From Burkholderiaceae bacterium (GTDB lineage: Bacteria; Pseudomonadota; Gammaproteobacteria; Burkholderiales; Burkholderiaceae_E): DNA of 64,000 nt. A program made the position numbers and the translations under genes. Shown here piece after piece: positions 1 to 9,333 of the stretch (positions are counted from its first letter, which is position 1; every line of letters begins with the position of its first letter). Location: the NCBI GenBank assembly GCA_023954045.1, contig JAMLIR010000010.1, forward strand, positions 1 through 64,000. Direction: 5' to 3'. The notes below the pieces were generated by a model that saw only the letters and a list, made by a program, of their open reading frames with translations, did no database searches and had not been told where the DNA came from.

Positions 1-4
1 GCCG

Positions 5-33
5 CCCCCCCCCCCCCCCCCCCCCCCCCCCCC
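5..33. repeat. 29-base poly-C homopolymer
   Basis: An uninterrupted run of 29 cytosines lies 104 bp upstream of the ihfB start. Nothing else in the window resembles it. Such tracts can vary in length by replication slippage, and they are also a common place for assembly or base-calling errors. Which of these applies cannot be decided from one sequence. Confidence 0.9.
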
Positions 34-137
34 GCCCGATCCCCGAACGACTCGACCACGGGCGCGAAAGGCGGATGAGGCAAATGGGATTCCAGCCGGA
101 CGAGGACGGCTTCTCGGGCGACGCCGATCACCCGACG

Positions 138-437
<300 letters not shown>

Positions 438-597
438 ATCGCGGCGCTCGCGCACGGGACGCGAGCGGCCGTTGCGCCCGCCACGCCGGGCTAGCCCGCG
501 CGGCCGAGGCGCAGGGCCGATCCCTGCGCTTGCCACGGCGGCCGCCCAGTCGGTCAGAATAGCGTCCTGTTCACGCCATGCCTGCGCGGAGTCGTCG

Positions 598-936
598 ATG
601 CGAGTCGTCACCTGGCTGTTCAACCTGACGCTGTTCCTGCTTGCGCTGGGGTTCGCGCTGTCGAACACCGCGACGGTCGAGTTGCGGTTCATGCCGGGCG
701 ACCTGGTCTGGCGCGCCCCGCTGGTCGTGTTCCTGCTGATCTTCCTCGCCGCGGGCGTCGTCCTCGGCCTGCTCGGCGCGGTGCCGTCGCTGTTCCGCCA
801 TCGCCGCGAGATCGCCCGCCTCACCAAGGAGCTGCGCCATGCCGGCCGGCCCGCGGCCGCGGCCCAGGCGCCGGCGACGCCGCCGCCGTCGGTCGCGGAG
901 ACGGCCGCCGGCTCTTCGGTCGGCCTCGGCGTCTGA
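598..936 (+). CDS. lapA: LapA-domain inner membrane protein
   Basis: A 112-residue protein with two hydrophobic segments (about residues 3-22 and 41-63), then a basic stretch (FRHRREIARLTKEL) and an Ala/Pro-rich tail. This is the layout of LapA (YciS). In enterobacteria LapA works with LapB to control LpxC turnover and so lipopolysaccharide synthesis. It sits 16 bp upstream of lapB on the same strand, the standard pairing. The start is the first ATG giving the short N-terminus before the first membrane segment. The Ala/Pro-rich C-terminal tail looks poorly conserved. Confidence 0.85.
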   Translation: MRVVTWLFNLTLFLLALGFALSNTATVELRFMPGDLVWRAPLVVFLLIFLAAGVVLGLLGAVPSLFRHRREIARLTKELRHAGRPAAAAQAPATPPPSVAETAAGSSVGLGV

Positions 937-952
937 GCGCCGGGGCGAGCTC

Positions 953-2149
953 ATGCTCGAGTTCGAGGCCTGGTGGCTGCTGGCGATCCCGCTGTTCTTC
1001 GGACTCGGCTGGTTCGCCGCGCGCTACGAGGCGAATCTCGGCAGCAGCGAGCGGCGCCGCGGCGGCGGCGGCCTGCCCGATGCGTACTTCCGCGGCCTGA
1101 ACTTCCTGCTCAACGAGCAGCCCGACAAGGCCGTCGACGCGTTCATCGACGTGGTGCGGCTCGATCCCGAGACCATCGACCTGCACTTCGCGCTGGGCAA
1201 CCTGTTCCGACGCCGCGGCGAGAGCGACCGGGCGATCCGCGTGCACCTGAACCTCGCCGAACGCGGCGACCTCGACGCGTCGCAGCGCGAGCACGCGCTG
1301 TTCGAGCTCGGGCAGGACTACCTGAAGGCGGGCCTGCTCGATCGCGCCGAGGACGCGTTCAACCGCCTCGAGGGCACCCGCTACGGGGCGCCGGCGCTGC
1401 ACCATCGACTCGAGATCGCGCAGATGGTGCGCGACTGGCCGCAGGCGATCGGGCTCGCCGAGCGGCTGCAGCGTGACCGGGGCGAGAACCGCGCGCGCGA
1501 CATCGCCCATTTCCGCTGCGAGCTCGCCGCGCGGGCGCTGGCCAGCGAGGCGCTGTCGCGCTTCGAGGTGGCCCGGCACGAACTCGAACAGGCGGCCAGG
1601 GCCGACCCCGCGCACCCGCGGCCGCAGCTGTTGCTCGGGGAAGTGGCTGCGGCCGAAGGCGACCACTCCGCGGCGATCGAAGCCTGGCGGCGCGTCGAGC
1701 GCGACAGCCCGGAGTTCCTGGGCCTGGTGGCGCCGGGCTGGCTCGCCGCCTTCGCGGCGCTGGGCAGGCGCGACGAGGGCATCGCCGCGCTCGAGGCGGT
1801 CAACCGCGCGCACCCCTCGATCGACGCGTTCTCGGCGCTCGCGGCCGCCCGCGCCGAGCGCGACGGCGGGCCGGGGGCGGTCGCGTGGGCCGAGCAGGCG
1901 CTGCAGGCCGCGCCATCGCTGCTCGGGCTGGAGAAGCTGCTCGCGATGAAGGCAGCGCTGCTCGACGGCGACGATCAGGCCGAGGTCGAGCTCGCGCAGC
2001 GCCTGATCCAGGCGCAGGCGCGCCGGGTGTCGCGCTACGTCTGCGGCCACTGCGGCTTCAAGGCGCGGCAGTTCTACTGGCAGTGCCCCGGGTGCAATCG
2101 CTGGGACACCTACGCGCCCCGGCGCAGCGAGGAGCTCGAACGTGGCTGA
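953..2149 (+). CDS. lapB: Lipopolysaccharide assembly protein LapB (TPR)
   Basis: A 398-residue protein close to the usual LapB/YciM length. It begins with one membrane anchor (LLAIPLFFGLGWFAARYE, about residues 8-25). Tetratricopeptide repeats follow, and it ends in a rubredoxin-like metal knuckle with Cys364, Cys367, Cys378 and Cys381 (CGHC and CPGC). LapB is an essential adaptor that guides FtsH to degrade LpxC, balancing LPS and phospholipid synthesis. It follows lapA, and its end overlaps the heptose kinase start by 8 bp, so LPS control and inner-core sugar synthesis are probably co-expressed. Confidence 0.95.
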   Translation: MLEFEAWWLLAIPLFFGLGWFAARYEANLGSSERRRGGGGLPDAYFRGLNFLLNEQPDKAVDAFIDVVRLDPETIDLHFALGNLFRRRGESDRAIRVHLNLAERGDLDASQREHALFELGQDYLKAGLLDRAEDAFNRLEGTRYGAPALHHRLEIAQMVRDWPQAIGLAERLQRDRGENRARDIAHFRCELAARALASEALSRFEVARHELEQAARADPAHPRPQLLLGEVAAAEGDHSAAIEAWRRVERDSPEFLGLVAPGWLAAFAALGRRDEGIAALEAVNRAHPSIDAFSALAAARAERDGGPGAVAWAEQALQAAPSLLGLEKLLAMKAALLDGDDQAEVELAQRLIQAQARRVSRYVCGHCGFKARQFYWQCPGCNRWDTYAPRRSEELERG

Positions 2150-3077
2150 ACCGATCGCGCGCGTCGACTTCTCGCGTGCCCGCCTGCTGGTCGTCGGCGA
2201 CCTGATGCTCGACCGCTACTGGTTCGGCGACGTCCAGCGCATCTCGCCCGAGGCGCCGGTGCCGGTGGTGCGCGTCACGCGCAGCGACGAGCGGCTCGGC
2301 GGCGCGGCCAACGTCGCGTTCAACGCCGTCGCCCTCGGCGTGCACGCCACGCTGATCGGCGTGGTGGGGGACGACGAGCCGGGCCGGCGCATCGAGGCGC
2401 TGGCGCGCGAACGCGGCATCGACCTGCGCGCGGCTCGCGACGCGCAGCTGGCCACGACGATCAAGCTGCGCGTGATCGGGCGCCAGCAGCAGCTGCTGCG
2501 CGTCGATTTCGAGCAGGCGCCCGGCGCGCGGGCGCTCGCGCAGACCTTCGACGCGGTGCGCGGCGCGATCGACCGGGCCGACGTCGTCGTGCTGTCCGAC
2601 TACGGCAAGGGCGTGCTCGCGCAGATCGAGCGGATCGTCGCGATGGCGCGGGCCGCGGGTCGGATCGTGGTCGTCGATCCGAAAGGCGACGACTACTCGC
2701 GCTATGCCGGCGTCACGGTGCTGACGCCGAACCGCGGCGAGCTGAGGCAGGTGGTCGGCACCTGGCGCGACGAGGCCGACCTCGCCGAGCGCGCCCAGGC
2801 GCTGCGCCGCTCGCTCGACGTGCGGCATCTGCTGCTCACGCGCTCCGAGGAGGGGATGACGCTGTTCTCCGACGACGGCGTCCTGAACGTGCCCGCGCAG
2901 GCACGCGAGGTCTACGACGTCTCGGGCGCGGGCGACACGGTGGTCGCAGTCCTCGCTTCGATGCTCGCGGCCGGCCGGCCGATCGCCGAAGCCGTCGGGC
3001 TGGCGAATCGCGCCGCGGGGATCGTCGTCGGCAAGCTGGGCACCGCAGCGGTCACCGCGCAGGAGCTGTTCGCGTGA
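2142..3077 (+). CDS. rfaE1: D-glycero-beta-D-manno-heptose-7-phosphate kinase
   Basis: A 311-residue PfkB/ribokinase-fold sugar kinase that phosphorylates heptose-7-phosphate at C1 in ADP-heptose synthesis for the LPS inner core. The N-terminal VVGDLMLDRYWFGDVQRISPEAP block and the C-terminal anion-hole signature VSGAGDTVVAV, with catalytic Asp265, are both present. The adenylyltransferase half found in enterobacterial HldE is absent. The enzyme is therefore the stand-alone kinase (RfaE1/HldA type), and the nucleotidyltransferase must be encoded elsewhere. Translation starts at a GTG 8 bp inside lapB, which implies coupling. Confidence 0.92.
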   Translation: MAEPIARVDFSRARLLVVGDLMLDRYWFGDVQRISPEAPVPVVRVTRSDERLGGAANVAFNAVALGVHATLIGVVGDDEPGRRIEALARERGIDLRAARDAQLATTIKLRVIGRQQQLLRVDFEQAPGARALAQTFDAVRGAIDRADVVVLSDYGKGVLAQIERIVAMARAAGRIVVVDPKGDDYSRYAGVTVLTPNRGELRQVVGTWRDEADLAERAQALRRSLDVRHLLLTRSEEGMTLFSDDGVLNVPAQAREVYDVSGAGDTVVAVLASMLAAGRPIAEAVGLANRAAGIVVGKLGTAAVTAQELFA

Positions 3078-3433
3078 GGCCGGGGGGCGTGCTGCGCGCG
3101 ATCGCTGCGCTCGCGCTCGGCTTCTCGGTCGCCGGCGCGGCGCTCGCGCTCGACGCCAACACCGCGACGCAAGCCGAACTCGAGACGATCCGCGGCGTCG
3201 GCCCGGCGCTGTCGGCGCGCATCGTCGAGGCGCGCCGCGCGCGGCCGTTCGACGACCTCGACGACCTGAAGGCGCGCGTGCGCGGCATCGGCGACGCGAA
3301 CCTGCGCCGGATGCGCGAGGCCGGCCTCAGCGTCGGCCCGTCGGGTCGCGTGCAGACGTTCACCGGGCAGCCGGCCGCAGCGCGCCCGAAGCGCGCGTCG
3401 AGGGCGCGCACGGCGGACGCGGCGCGTCGCTAG
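3074..3433 (+). CDS. Helix-hairpin-helix (ComEA-like) exported protein
   Basis: A 119-residue protein with an N-terminal signal-like hydrophobic segment (LRAIAALALGFSVAGAALA) followed by a ComEA-type helix-hairpin-helix domain (NTATQAELETIRGVGPALSARIVEARR). The C-terminal tail is basic. ComEA-family proteins bind DNA non-specifically, often at the cell surface during DNA uptake, and short single-domain versions are common in betaproteobacteria. The GTG start overlaps the previous stop (GTGA), so it is translationally coupled to the heptose kinase. A role in competence is possible, since pilT and pilU lie 5 kb away, but this is inference. Confidence 0.8.
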   Translation: MRPGGVLRAIAALALGFSVAGAALALDANTATQAELETIRGVGPALSARIVEARRARPFDDLDDLKARVRGIGDANLRRMREAGLSVGPSGRVQTFTGQPAAARPKRASRARTADAARR

Positions 3434-3481
3434 CCGCCCCGCGTTCCGCCCGATCCGCCGCGCCGCCCGCCAGGCCAGCGA

Positions 3482-4375
3482 ATGCCCGCCCCCGCCGCCT
3501 CCGGAAGCATCGCCGCGCTGCGCGAGCGGGCGGTCCTGTACTGGCGCCTGACGCGGATGCATCGCCCGATCGGCACGCTGCTGCTGCTGTGGCCGACGCT
3601 GGCCGCGCTGTTCATCGCGTCGGAAGGGTGGCCCGACCCGTACCTGCTGTTCGCCTTCGCGCTGGGCACGCTGCTGATGCGCTCGGCAGGCTGCGCGATC
3701 AACGACTGGGCCGACCGCGACTTCGACCGGCACGTCGCGCGCACGCGCGACCGTCCGCTCACCTCCGGAGCGATCGAGCCCTGGGAAGCAGTGGCGGTCT
3801 TCGTCGCGCTGTCGCTCGTCGCGTTGCTGCTGATCGTGCCGATGAACCGCATGGTCTGGGCGCTGGCCGTCGTCGCGGCGTTTCTCGCCGCCAGCTATCC
3901 TTTCACCAAGCGCTTCCTCGCGTTGCCGCAGGCGTACCTGGGGATCGCGTTCGGCTTCGGCATCCCGATGGCCTTCGCGGCGGTCCGCCACGAACTGCCG
4001 CCGGCCTCGTGGGCGATGCTGGCCGCCAACGTCTTCTGGGCGCTGGCCTACGACACCGAGTACGCGATGGTCGACCGCGACGACGACCTGAGGATCGGCA
4101 TCCGCACCGCGGCGATCACCTTCGGCCGCTTCGACGTGGCCGCGGTGATGATCTGCTACGCGGCCACGCTCGTCCTGCTGGCCGTCGCCGGCCGCATCGA
4201 GGGCCTCGGACGCCTGTACGGACTGGGTCTCGCCGCCGCGGCGGCGATCGCCGGCTATCACTACACGCTGATCCGCGATCGCGATCGCGACGGCTGCTTT
4301 CGCGCCTTCAACCACAACAACTGGTTCGGCGCCGCGGTGTTCGCCGGGATCGCCGCGCACTACTGGGCCGCCTGA
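3482..4375 (+). CDS. ubiA: 4-hydroxybenzoate octaprenyltransferase
   Basis: A 297-residue polytopic membrane prenyltransferase that attaches the polyprenyl tail to 4-hydroxybenzoate in ubiquinone synthesis. The first Asp-rich motif is [20 protein letters not shown] (about residues 74-93), and the second is [20 protein letters not shown] (about 191-210). Both bind the Mg-diphosphate of the prenyl donor. Length and hydrophobic profile fit UbiA. It matters in context because the window also holds the anaerobic ubiquinone hydroxylation genes ubiUVT at 38.6-41.0 kb. Confidence 0.95.
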   Translation: MPAPAASGSIAALRERAVLYWRLTRMHRPIGTLLLLWPTLAALFIASEGWPDPYLLFAFALGTLLMRSAGCAINDWADRDFDRHVARTRDRPLTSGAIEPWEAVAVFVALSLVALLLIVPMNRMVWALAVVAAFLAASYPFTKRFLALPQAYLGIAFGFGIPMAFAAVRHELPPASWAMLAANVFWALAYDTEYAMVDRDDDLRIGIRTAAITFGRFDVAAVMICYAATLVLLAVAGRIEGLGRLYGLGLAAAAAIAGYHYTLIRDRDRDGCFRAFNHNNWFGAAVFAGIAAHYWAA

Positions 4376-4470
4376 TCCGGTCGGCGCGAGCAAGGGCGCG
4401 CTCCGGCCCGCCGCCTGCGCCGACGCACCGCCCGTCGCAGGGTCCACCGGGTTCCGGACGCGAACCCCCC

Positions 4471-5286
4471 TCAGCTGCGGCCGAACTCCTCGCCCATCTC
4501 GACGCTGCGAACGCGCGCTGCCTCGATCGCCCGCGCGAGCAGCGCGCGCAGGCCGCCGGCTTCCATCACCGCCAGCGCGGCCGCGGTCGTGCCGCCCTTC
4601 GACGTGACGCGCTCGCGCAGCGTCGCCGGCGACTCGTCGGAGCGCAGCGCGAGTTGCGCGGCACCCGCGAACGTGTTCAGCGTCAGGTCGCGGGCCTGGC
4701 GCGCGTCCAGGCCCAGGGCCAGCGCGGCTTCCTGCATCGCCTCCATGAACAGGAACACGTAGGCCGGTCCGCTGCCGCTGACCGCGGTGACCGCGTCGAG
4801 CATCGACTCGTCGTCGACCCAGACCGTGGGCCCGACCGCGCCGAGCACGCGCTCGGCCGTGCCGCGGTCGGCCGCGCTCGTCCCCGGCAGCGCGGCCAGT
4901 CCGGTGACGCCCATGCCGATCAGCGCGGGCGTATTGGGCATCGCGCGCACGATCCGCCGGTGCCCGCCGAGCCAGCGCGACAGGTCCTGCGCCCGGATGC
5001 CGGCGGCGACGCTGACGACCAGCGCATCGCGGACCAGCGGCCCGAGCGGCGTGACGGCTTCGCGCATCTGCTGCGGCTTGACCGCGATGACGACGAGGTC
5101 GGCACCCCCCAACGCGTCGGGGCCGGCTCGCTCGAACACTGCGACGCCGAAGCGCTCGTGCAGCGCCTCGCGCTGGGCGGCCAGCGGCTCGACGACGCGG
5201 ATCGAGCCGGCCGTCGTGCCGCGGGCCAGCAGGCCGCCGACGAGTGCGGCGGCCATGTTCCCGCCGCCGATGAATCCGATCTGCAT
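4471..5286 (-). CDS. proC: Pyrroline-5-carboxylate reductase
   Basis: A 271-residue NAD(P)H-dependent enzyme for the last step of proline synthesis. The N-terminal dinucleotide-binding motif GFIGGGNMAAAL and the C-terminal family block VTAVSGSGPAYVFLFMEAM are both clear. Length is normal. It is transcribed away from murJ's 3' end on the same strand, with 80 bp between them. Together with proA at 15.2 kb, two of the three proline-biosynthesis genes lie in this window, unlinked to each other. Confidence 0.95.
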   Translation of the reverse strand: MQIGFIGGGNMAAALVGGLLARGTTAGSIRVVEPLAAQREALHERFGVAVFERAGPDALGGADLVVIAVKPQQMREAVTPLGPLVRDALVVSVAAGIRAQDLSRWLGGHRRIVRAMPNTPALIGMGVTGLAALPGTSAADRGTAERVLGAVGPTVWVDDESMLDAVTAVSGSGPAYVFLFMEAMQEAALALGLDARQARDLTLNTFAGAAQLALRSDESPATLRERVTSKGGTTAAALAVMEAGGLRALLARAIEAARVRSVEMGEEFGRS

Positions 5287-5366
5287 GCTCGTGCGCTCCG
5301 TGGGAAAACCGCAAGCATCCCTGCTTTCGCCGCGGGCGCGCAAGCGCCGCGGGCCGCGGACAGCCG

Positions 5367-6956
5367 CTATTCGCTGCGGCGGCCGTGCGCCAGGAACTGG
5401 ACCGGCCGCACGCCGAGCACGAGCAGCGCGACCAGGTAGACGAGCGCGCCAGCGGCGACCAGCCCCAGCGTGAGGCCGATTCGCTCGAGCGGCGCCGCGC
5501 GCATCGCGATCCAGTCGAAGCGCGGGACGGTCGCCGCCAGCGCTCCGGCCAGCAGCGCCGACGCGGCGATCGCCTGGGCGAGGAACTTCGGCCAGCCCGG
5601 CGTCGGGCGCCAGACGCGGCGCCTGCGCAGTCCGGCGAGCAGCAGCCCGGCATTGGCCAGCGCCCCGACCGAGATCGACACCGCGAGCCCGGCGTGCGCG
5701 AACCAGGGCACGGTGAGCAGGTTCAGCAACTGCGTGACCACGAGCACCACGATCGCGATCCTGACCGGGGTGCGCACGTCCTGCTGCGCGTAGAAGCCGG
5801 GCGCGAGCACCTTGATCGCAATCAGTCCGATCAGGCCGATCGCGTACCCCCCGACCGCGCGGCGAGTCATCTCGACGTCGTGCGCGTCGAAGCGGCCGTA
5901 GTGGAACAGCAGCGCCGTCAGCGGCTCGGCCATCAGCGCGAGGCCCACCATGCACGGCAGCGCGAGCAGCACGCAGACCCGCAGGCCCCAGTCGAGCAGT
6001 TCGCTGTAGGCGCGGTCGTCGCCGCGGCCACGCGCGCGCGCCAGCGCCGGCAGCAGCACGGTCCCCAGTGCCACGCCCAGCAGTGCGGTCGGGAACTCCA
6101 TCAGTCGGTCGCCGTAGGAGATCCACGAGACGCTGCCCGGCGCGAGCCGCGATGCGATGTGCGTGTTGATCACCAGGCTGACCTGCGCGACCGACACCGC
6201 CAGCACCGCGGGCGCCATCAGCTGCAGCACGCGACGCGTGTGCGGGTCGGCCAGCGCCTCACGAAGGTTCAGCCGGATTCGCGGCAGCATCCCGATGCGC
6301 CGCAGCGCCGGGACCTGGATCGCGACCTGCGCGATGCCGCCGAGCACGACGCCGGCGGCCAGCGCGTAGATCGGCGGATCGAAGTGCCTCGCCAGGCCGA
6401 GGGCTGCCCCGATGAAGCACAGGTTCAGCATCACCGGCGTGAACGCCGGCACCGCGAAGTGCTTCCAGGTGTTCAGGATTCCGGCCGACAGCGCGATCAG
6501 TGACGCGGACAGGATGTACGGGAACATCCAGCGGGTCATCGTCACGGCGGCGGCGAAGGCTTGCGGCTGCTCGCGAAGGCCCGCGGCGATCGCCCAGACC
6601 AGCACCGGCGAGGCGAGCACGCCGACCAGCGAAACGGCCACCAGCGTCCAGAACAGCGCGGTCGCGATGCGGTCGACCAGCAATCGCGTCTCGGCCAGCG
6701 CGGCCTGCGGATCGGCGCCGCCGCGCGCCTCGGCGTGCGTCCGCGACTCGGCCAGGATCGGGACGAAGGCCTGCGAGAACGCCCCTTCGGCGAACAGGCG
6801 CCGCAGCAGGTTCGGCAGCCGGAACGCGACGAAGAACGCGTCGGTGAACGCCGAGGCGCCGAAGATGGCGGCGGTGAGGTTCTCCCGGGCGAGCCCGGTG
6901 ATCCGCGACAGCAGGGTCAGACCGCTGACGGTGGCGGCGGCCCGCAGCAGGCTCAT
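5367..6956 (-). CDS. murJ: Lipid II flippase MurJ
   Basis: A 529-residue integral membrane protein of the MVF/MOP superfamily that flips the peptidoglycan precursor lipid II across the inner membrane. The N-terminus ([20 protein letters not shown]) and the many hydrophobic segments match MurJ, and the length is typical. It is divergent from rpsT, with 154 bp between the two starts. This murJ-rpsT divergence is a usual betaproteobacterial arrangement. Confidence 0.95.
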   Translation of the reverse strand: MSLLRAAATVSGLTLLSRITGLARENLTAAIFGASAFTDAFFVAFRLPNLLRRLFAEGAFSQAFVPILAESRTHAEARGGADPQAALAETRLLVDRIATALFWTLVAVSLVGVLASPVLVWAIAAGLREQPQAFAAAVTMTRWMFPYILSASLIALSAGILNTWKHFAVPAFTPVMLNLCFIGAALGLARHFDPPIYALAAGVVLGGIAQVAIQVPALRRIGMLPRIRLNLREALADPHTRRVLQLMAPAVLAVSVAQVSLVINTHIASRLAPGSVSWISYGDRLMEFPTALLGVALGTVLLPALARARGRGDDRAYSELLDWGLRVCVLLALPCMVGLALMAEPLTALLFHYGRFDAHDVEMTRRAVGGYAIGLIGLIAIKVLAPGFYAQQDVRTPVRIAIVVLVVTQLLNLLTVPWFAHAGLAVSISVGALANAGLLLAGLRRRRVWRPTPGWPKFLAQAIAASALLAGALAATVPRFDWIAMRAAPLERIGLTLGLVAAGALVYLVALLVLGVRPVQFLAHGRRSE

Positions 6957-6993
6957 GCGCTGCCGGGGCGCCGGCCGCGGGGTTTATGCCCGC

Positions 6994-7023
6994 TTGCGGG
7001 GTTGGCGTGAAATCGGTTATTAT
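6994..7023 (+). promoter_or_regulatory. Predicted sigma70 promoter of rpsT
   Basis: A -35-like TTGCGG (6994-6999) and a -10-like TATTAT (7018-7023) are separated by 18 bp, in a locally AT-rich stretch. The predicted start near 7030 would give an 80-nt leader before rpsT. Confidence 0.55.
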
Positions 7024-7031
7024 TCAAGGCT

Positions 7032-7060
7032 TTCCGGAATATTTTCCGGGGCCGCCGGAA
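7032..7060 (+). promoter_or_regulatory. Structured rpsT leader with alternative hairpins
   Basis: The leader contains CCGGAA (7034-7039), TTCCGG (7044-7049) and a second CCGGAA (7055-7060). The central TTCCGG can pair with either flank. The first pairing is a perfect 6-bp stem with a TATT loop, and the second has a 5-nt loop. S20 is known to repress its own synthesis in E. coli, so a switchable leader is plausible here, but the link is inference. Confidence 0.5.
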
Positions 7061-7110
7061 TCCCGTTGTCGGGTCGCGGCGCCGGAAGTCGAACCGAGCG
7101 AGATTCTCTC

Positions 7111-7374
7111 ATGGCCAACATCGCCTCCGCCCGCAAGCGCGCCCGCCAGTCCGTCAAGCGCAACCTGCACAACTCGAGCCTGCGCTCGCGCCTGCGCACC
7201 GCGATCAAGTCGGTTCGCAAGGCGATCCTCGCCGGCGACAAGGCTGCGGCCGCGAAGACGCTGCAATCCGCGCAGAGCGTGATCGACAGCATCGCGGACA
7301 AGAAGATCATTCACAAGAACGCGGCCTCGCGCCACAAGAGCCGCCTGTCGGCCGCGATCAAGTCGATGGCCTGA
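7111..7374 (+). CDS. rpsT: 30S ribosomal protein S20
   Basis: An 87-residue, strongly basic protein with the S20 N-terminus [18 protein letters not shown] and the C-terminal [17 protein letters not shown] block. It binds 16S rRNA early in small-subunit assembly. Length is normal. Its last 17 bp overlap the 3' end of the convergent yggS-type gene, so no space remains for an intrinsic terminator between them. Confidence 0.98.
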   Translation: MANIASARKRARQSVKRNLHNSSLRSRLRTAIKSVRKAILAGDKAAAAKTLQSAQSVIDSIADKKIIHKNAASRHKSRLSAAIKSMA

Positions 7375-8143
7375 GCGTCGCCGGGCGCGCGCCGAACAGC
7401 GCGCTGCCCACCCTGACGATCGTCGCGCCTTCCATCACTGCGGATTCCAGGTCCGCGGACATCCCCATCGAGAGCGTATCGAAGTCGCGCGCCGCCTGCG
7501 GGTCGAGCGCGGCGCGGACGCGCTCGAACAGCTTTTTCAACGCCGCGAAGCGGGCGCGCTGCAGCGCGACGTCGTCGGTCGGCTCGGGAATCGCCATCAG
7601 CCCGCGCAGCCGTACGCGCGGCAGCTCCGCCACCGCCAGCGCGAGGGCGATCGCGCCCTCGGGCGCGACCCCGCTCTTGCTCGCCTCGCCCGACACGTTC
7701 ACCTGAATGCACAGCTCGAGCGGCGGCAGCCCGTCGGGCCGCTGCTCCGAGAGCCGGCGGGCGACCTTCTCGCGCTCGACCGAGTGCACCCAGTCGAAAT
7801 GCTCGGCGATCGGTCGGGTCTTGTTCGACTGGATCGGGCCGATGAAGTGCCACTCCAGCCGCGAAAGCTCCCACGCCGGGCCGGCCTCGGCGCCGCGTCC
7901 GGCGGCCGCGGACGACCGCTCGTCGCTGCATGCGGCGATCTTGTCCAGCGCCTCTTGCAGGTAGTTCTCGCCGAACGCACGCTGGCCCAGGGCCGAGAGC
8001 GCGAGGACGCTCGCGGCCGGAAAGGCCTTGCTGACCGCGAGCAGGCGCACCGAGTCGGGCGGGCGACCTGCGGCCTCGCAGGCCTCCCGGATCCGTTTCA
8101 GCACCTGCTCGTAGTTTTGGCGCAACGCGCGGTCGCCGTTCAT
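7358..8143 (-). CDS. YggS-family pyridoxal phosphate homeostasis protein
   Basis: A 261-residue alanine-racemase-fold PLP protein. The PLP lysine lies in [10 protein letters not shown] (Lys39). The family blocks [36 protein letters not shown] (about residues 89-112), [11 protein letters not shown] and [28 protein letters not shown] are all present. Members bind PLP and influence vitamin B6 and amino-acid homeostasis without a defined catalytic reaction. It is divergent from pilT, as in many Proteobacteria where yggS neighbours pilT. A low-complexity insert near residues 73-85 is not a family feature. Confidence 0.93.
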   Translation of the reverse strand: MNGDRALRQNYEQVLKRIREACEAAGRPPDSVRLLAVSKAFPAASVLALSALGQRAFGENYLQEALDKIAACSDERSSAAAGRGAEAGPAWELSRLEWHFIGPIQSNKTRPIAEHFDWVHSVEREKVARRLSEQRPDGLPPLELCIQVNVSGEASKSGVAPEGAIALALAVAELPRVRLRGLMAIPEPTDDVALQRARFAALKKLFERVRAALDPQAARDFDTLSMGMSADLESAVMEGATIVRVGSALFGARPATLRPST

Positions 8144-8218
8144 CGCGGGATATGCCGTTTCGCCCCGGCAGGGGTGCCGAGGAACGCCCGGGTTCCGAAG
8201 ATAGCAGGAACGAGAGAC

Positions 8219-8238
8219 GGCGCCGCCCCCGCGGCGCC
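8219..8238 (+). repeat. GC-rich inverted repeat in pilT leader
   Basis: GGCGCCG (8219-8225) and CGGCGCC (8232-8238) form a perfect 7-bp stem with a 6-nt loop, 22 bp before the pilT start. No T-run follows, so it is not an intrinsic terminator. It could affect pilT translation. Confidence 0.4.
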
Positions 8239-8260
8239 CCGGCCGATAGAGGGATTCGCG

Positions 8261-9304
8261 ATGGACATTGCCGAACTGCTGGCGTTTGCGGTCAAGAACA
8301 AGGCTTCCGACCTGCACCTGTCGGCGGGACTGCCGCCGATGATCCGGGTGCACGGGGACGTGCGCCGGATCAACCTGCCGCCGATGGAGCACAAGGACGT
8401 CCACGGCATGATCTACGACATCATGAACGACTCGCAGAGGAAGGAGTACGAGGAGAGCCTCGAGTGCGACTTCTCCTTCGCGATCCCCGGCCTGGCGCGC
8501 TTCCGGGTCAACGCGTTCGTCCAGCAGCGGGGCGCCGGGGCGGTGATGCGGACGATCCCGTCGAAGATCCTCACGCTCGAGGAGCTGAACACCCCGAAGA
8601 TCTTCTCCGAAATCGCAATGACGCCGCGGGGACTGGTGCTGGTCACCGGGCCGACCGGCTCGGGCAAGTCGACCACGCTCGCGGCGATGATCAACCACAT
8701 CAACGAGAACCTCTACGGCCACATCCTCACCGTCGAGGATCCGATCGAGTTCGTCCACGAGTCCAAGCGCTGCCTGATCAACCAGCGCGAAGTCGGCCCG
8801 ATGACGCTGTCGTTCAACAACGCGCTGCGCTCGGCGCTGCGCGAAGACCCGGACATCATCCTCGTCGGCGAGTTGCGCGACCTGGAGACGATCCGGCTGG
8901 CGCTGACCGCCGCCGAGACCGGGCACCTGGTGTTCGGCACGCTGCACACGTCGTCGGCGGCCAAGACGATCGACCGGGTCATCGACGTGTTCCCCGCGGC
9001 CGAGAAGGACATGGTGCGGTCGATGCTGTCGGAGTCGCTGCGCGCGGTGATCTCCCAGACGCTGCTCAAGACCAGGGACGGGAACGGCCGCGTCGCCGCG
9101 CACGAGATCATGATCGGCACGCCGGCGATCCGGAACCTGATCCGCGAGGCCAAGGTCGCGCAGATGAACTCGTCGATCCAGACCGGCGCGTCGATGGGGA
9201 TGCAGACGCTCGACCAGTGCCTGGCCGACCTCGTGCGCAGGAACCAGATCTCGATGTCCGAAGCCCGGGCCGTGGCAACGGTCAAAGAGAATTTCCCCGG
9301 CTGA
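8261..9304 (+). CDS. pilT: Type IV pilus retraction ATPase PilT
   Basis: A 347-residue hexameric secretion-type ATPase that depolymerises type IV pili and drives twitching and pilus-dependent DNA uptake. It carries the Walker A motif GPTGSGKST (about residue 130), the Asp box TVEDPIEFVH, the Walker B region DIILVGELRD and the His box TGHLVFGTLHTSS. The AIRNLIRE motif, needed for retraction in PilT, is also present. It is preceded by AGAGGG at a usual distance. pilU follows after 29 bp. Confidence 0.97.
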   Translation: MDIAELLAFAVKNKASDLHLSAGLPPMIRVHGDVRRINLPPMEHKDVHGMIYDIMNDSQRKEYEESLECDFSFAIPGLARFRVNAFVQQRGAGAVMRTIPSKILTLEELNTPKIFSEIAMTPRGLVLVTGPTGSGKSTTLAAMINHINENLYGHILTVEDPIEFVHESKRCLINQREVGPMTLSFNNALRSALREDPDIILVGELRDLETIRLALTAAETGHLVFGTLHTSSAAKTIDRVIDVFPAAEKDMVRSMLSESLRAVISQTLLKTRDGNGRVAAHEIMIGTPAIRNLIREAKVAQMNSSIQTGASMGMQTLDQCLADLVRRNQISMSEARAVATVKENFPG

Positions 9305-9333
9305 CGCCGCGTACCACCCCACCGAGATCCGCC

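Noticed and set aside
2912-5653. A 913-codon minus-strand open frame across heptose kinase, ubiA and proC
   Set aside because: It is Arg/Pro/Ala-rich, with no domain pattern, and runs opposite or out of frame to genes with clear family motifs. In DNA this rich in G and C, stop codons are rare and long false frames are expected.
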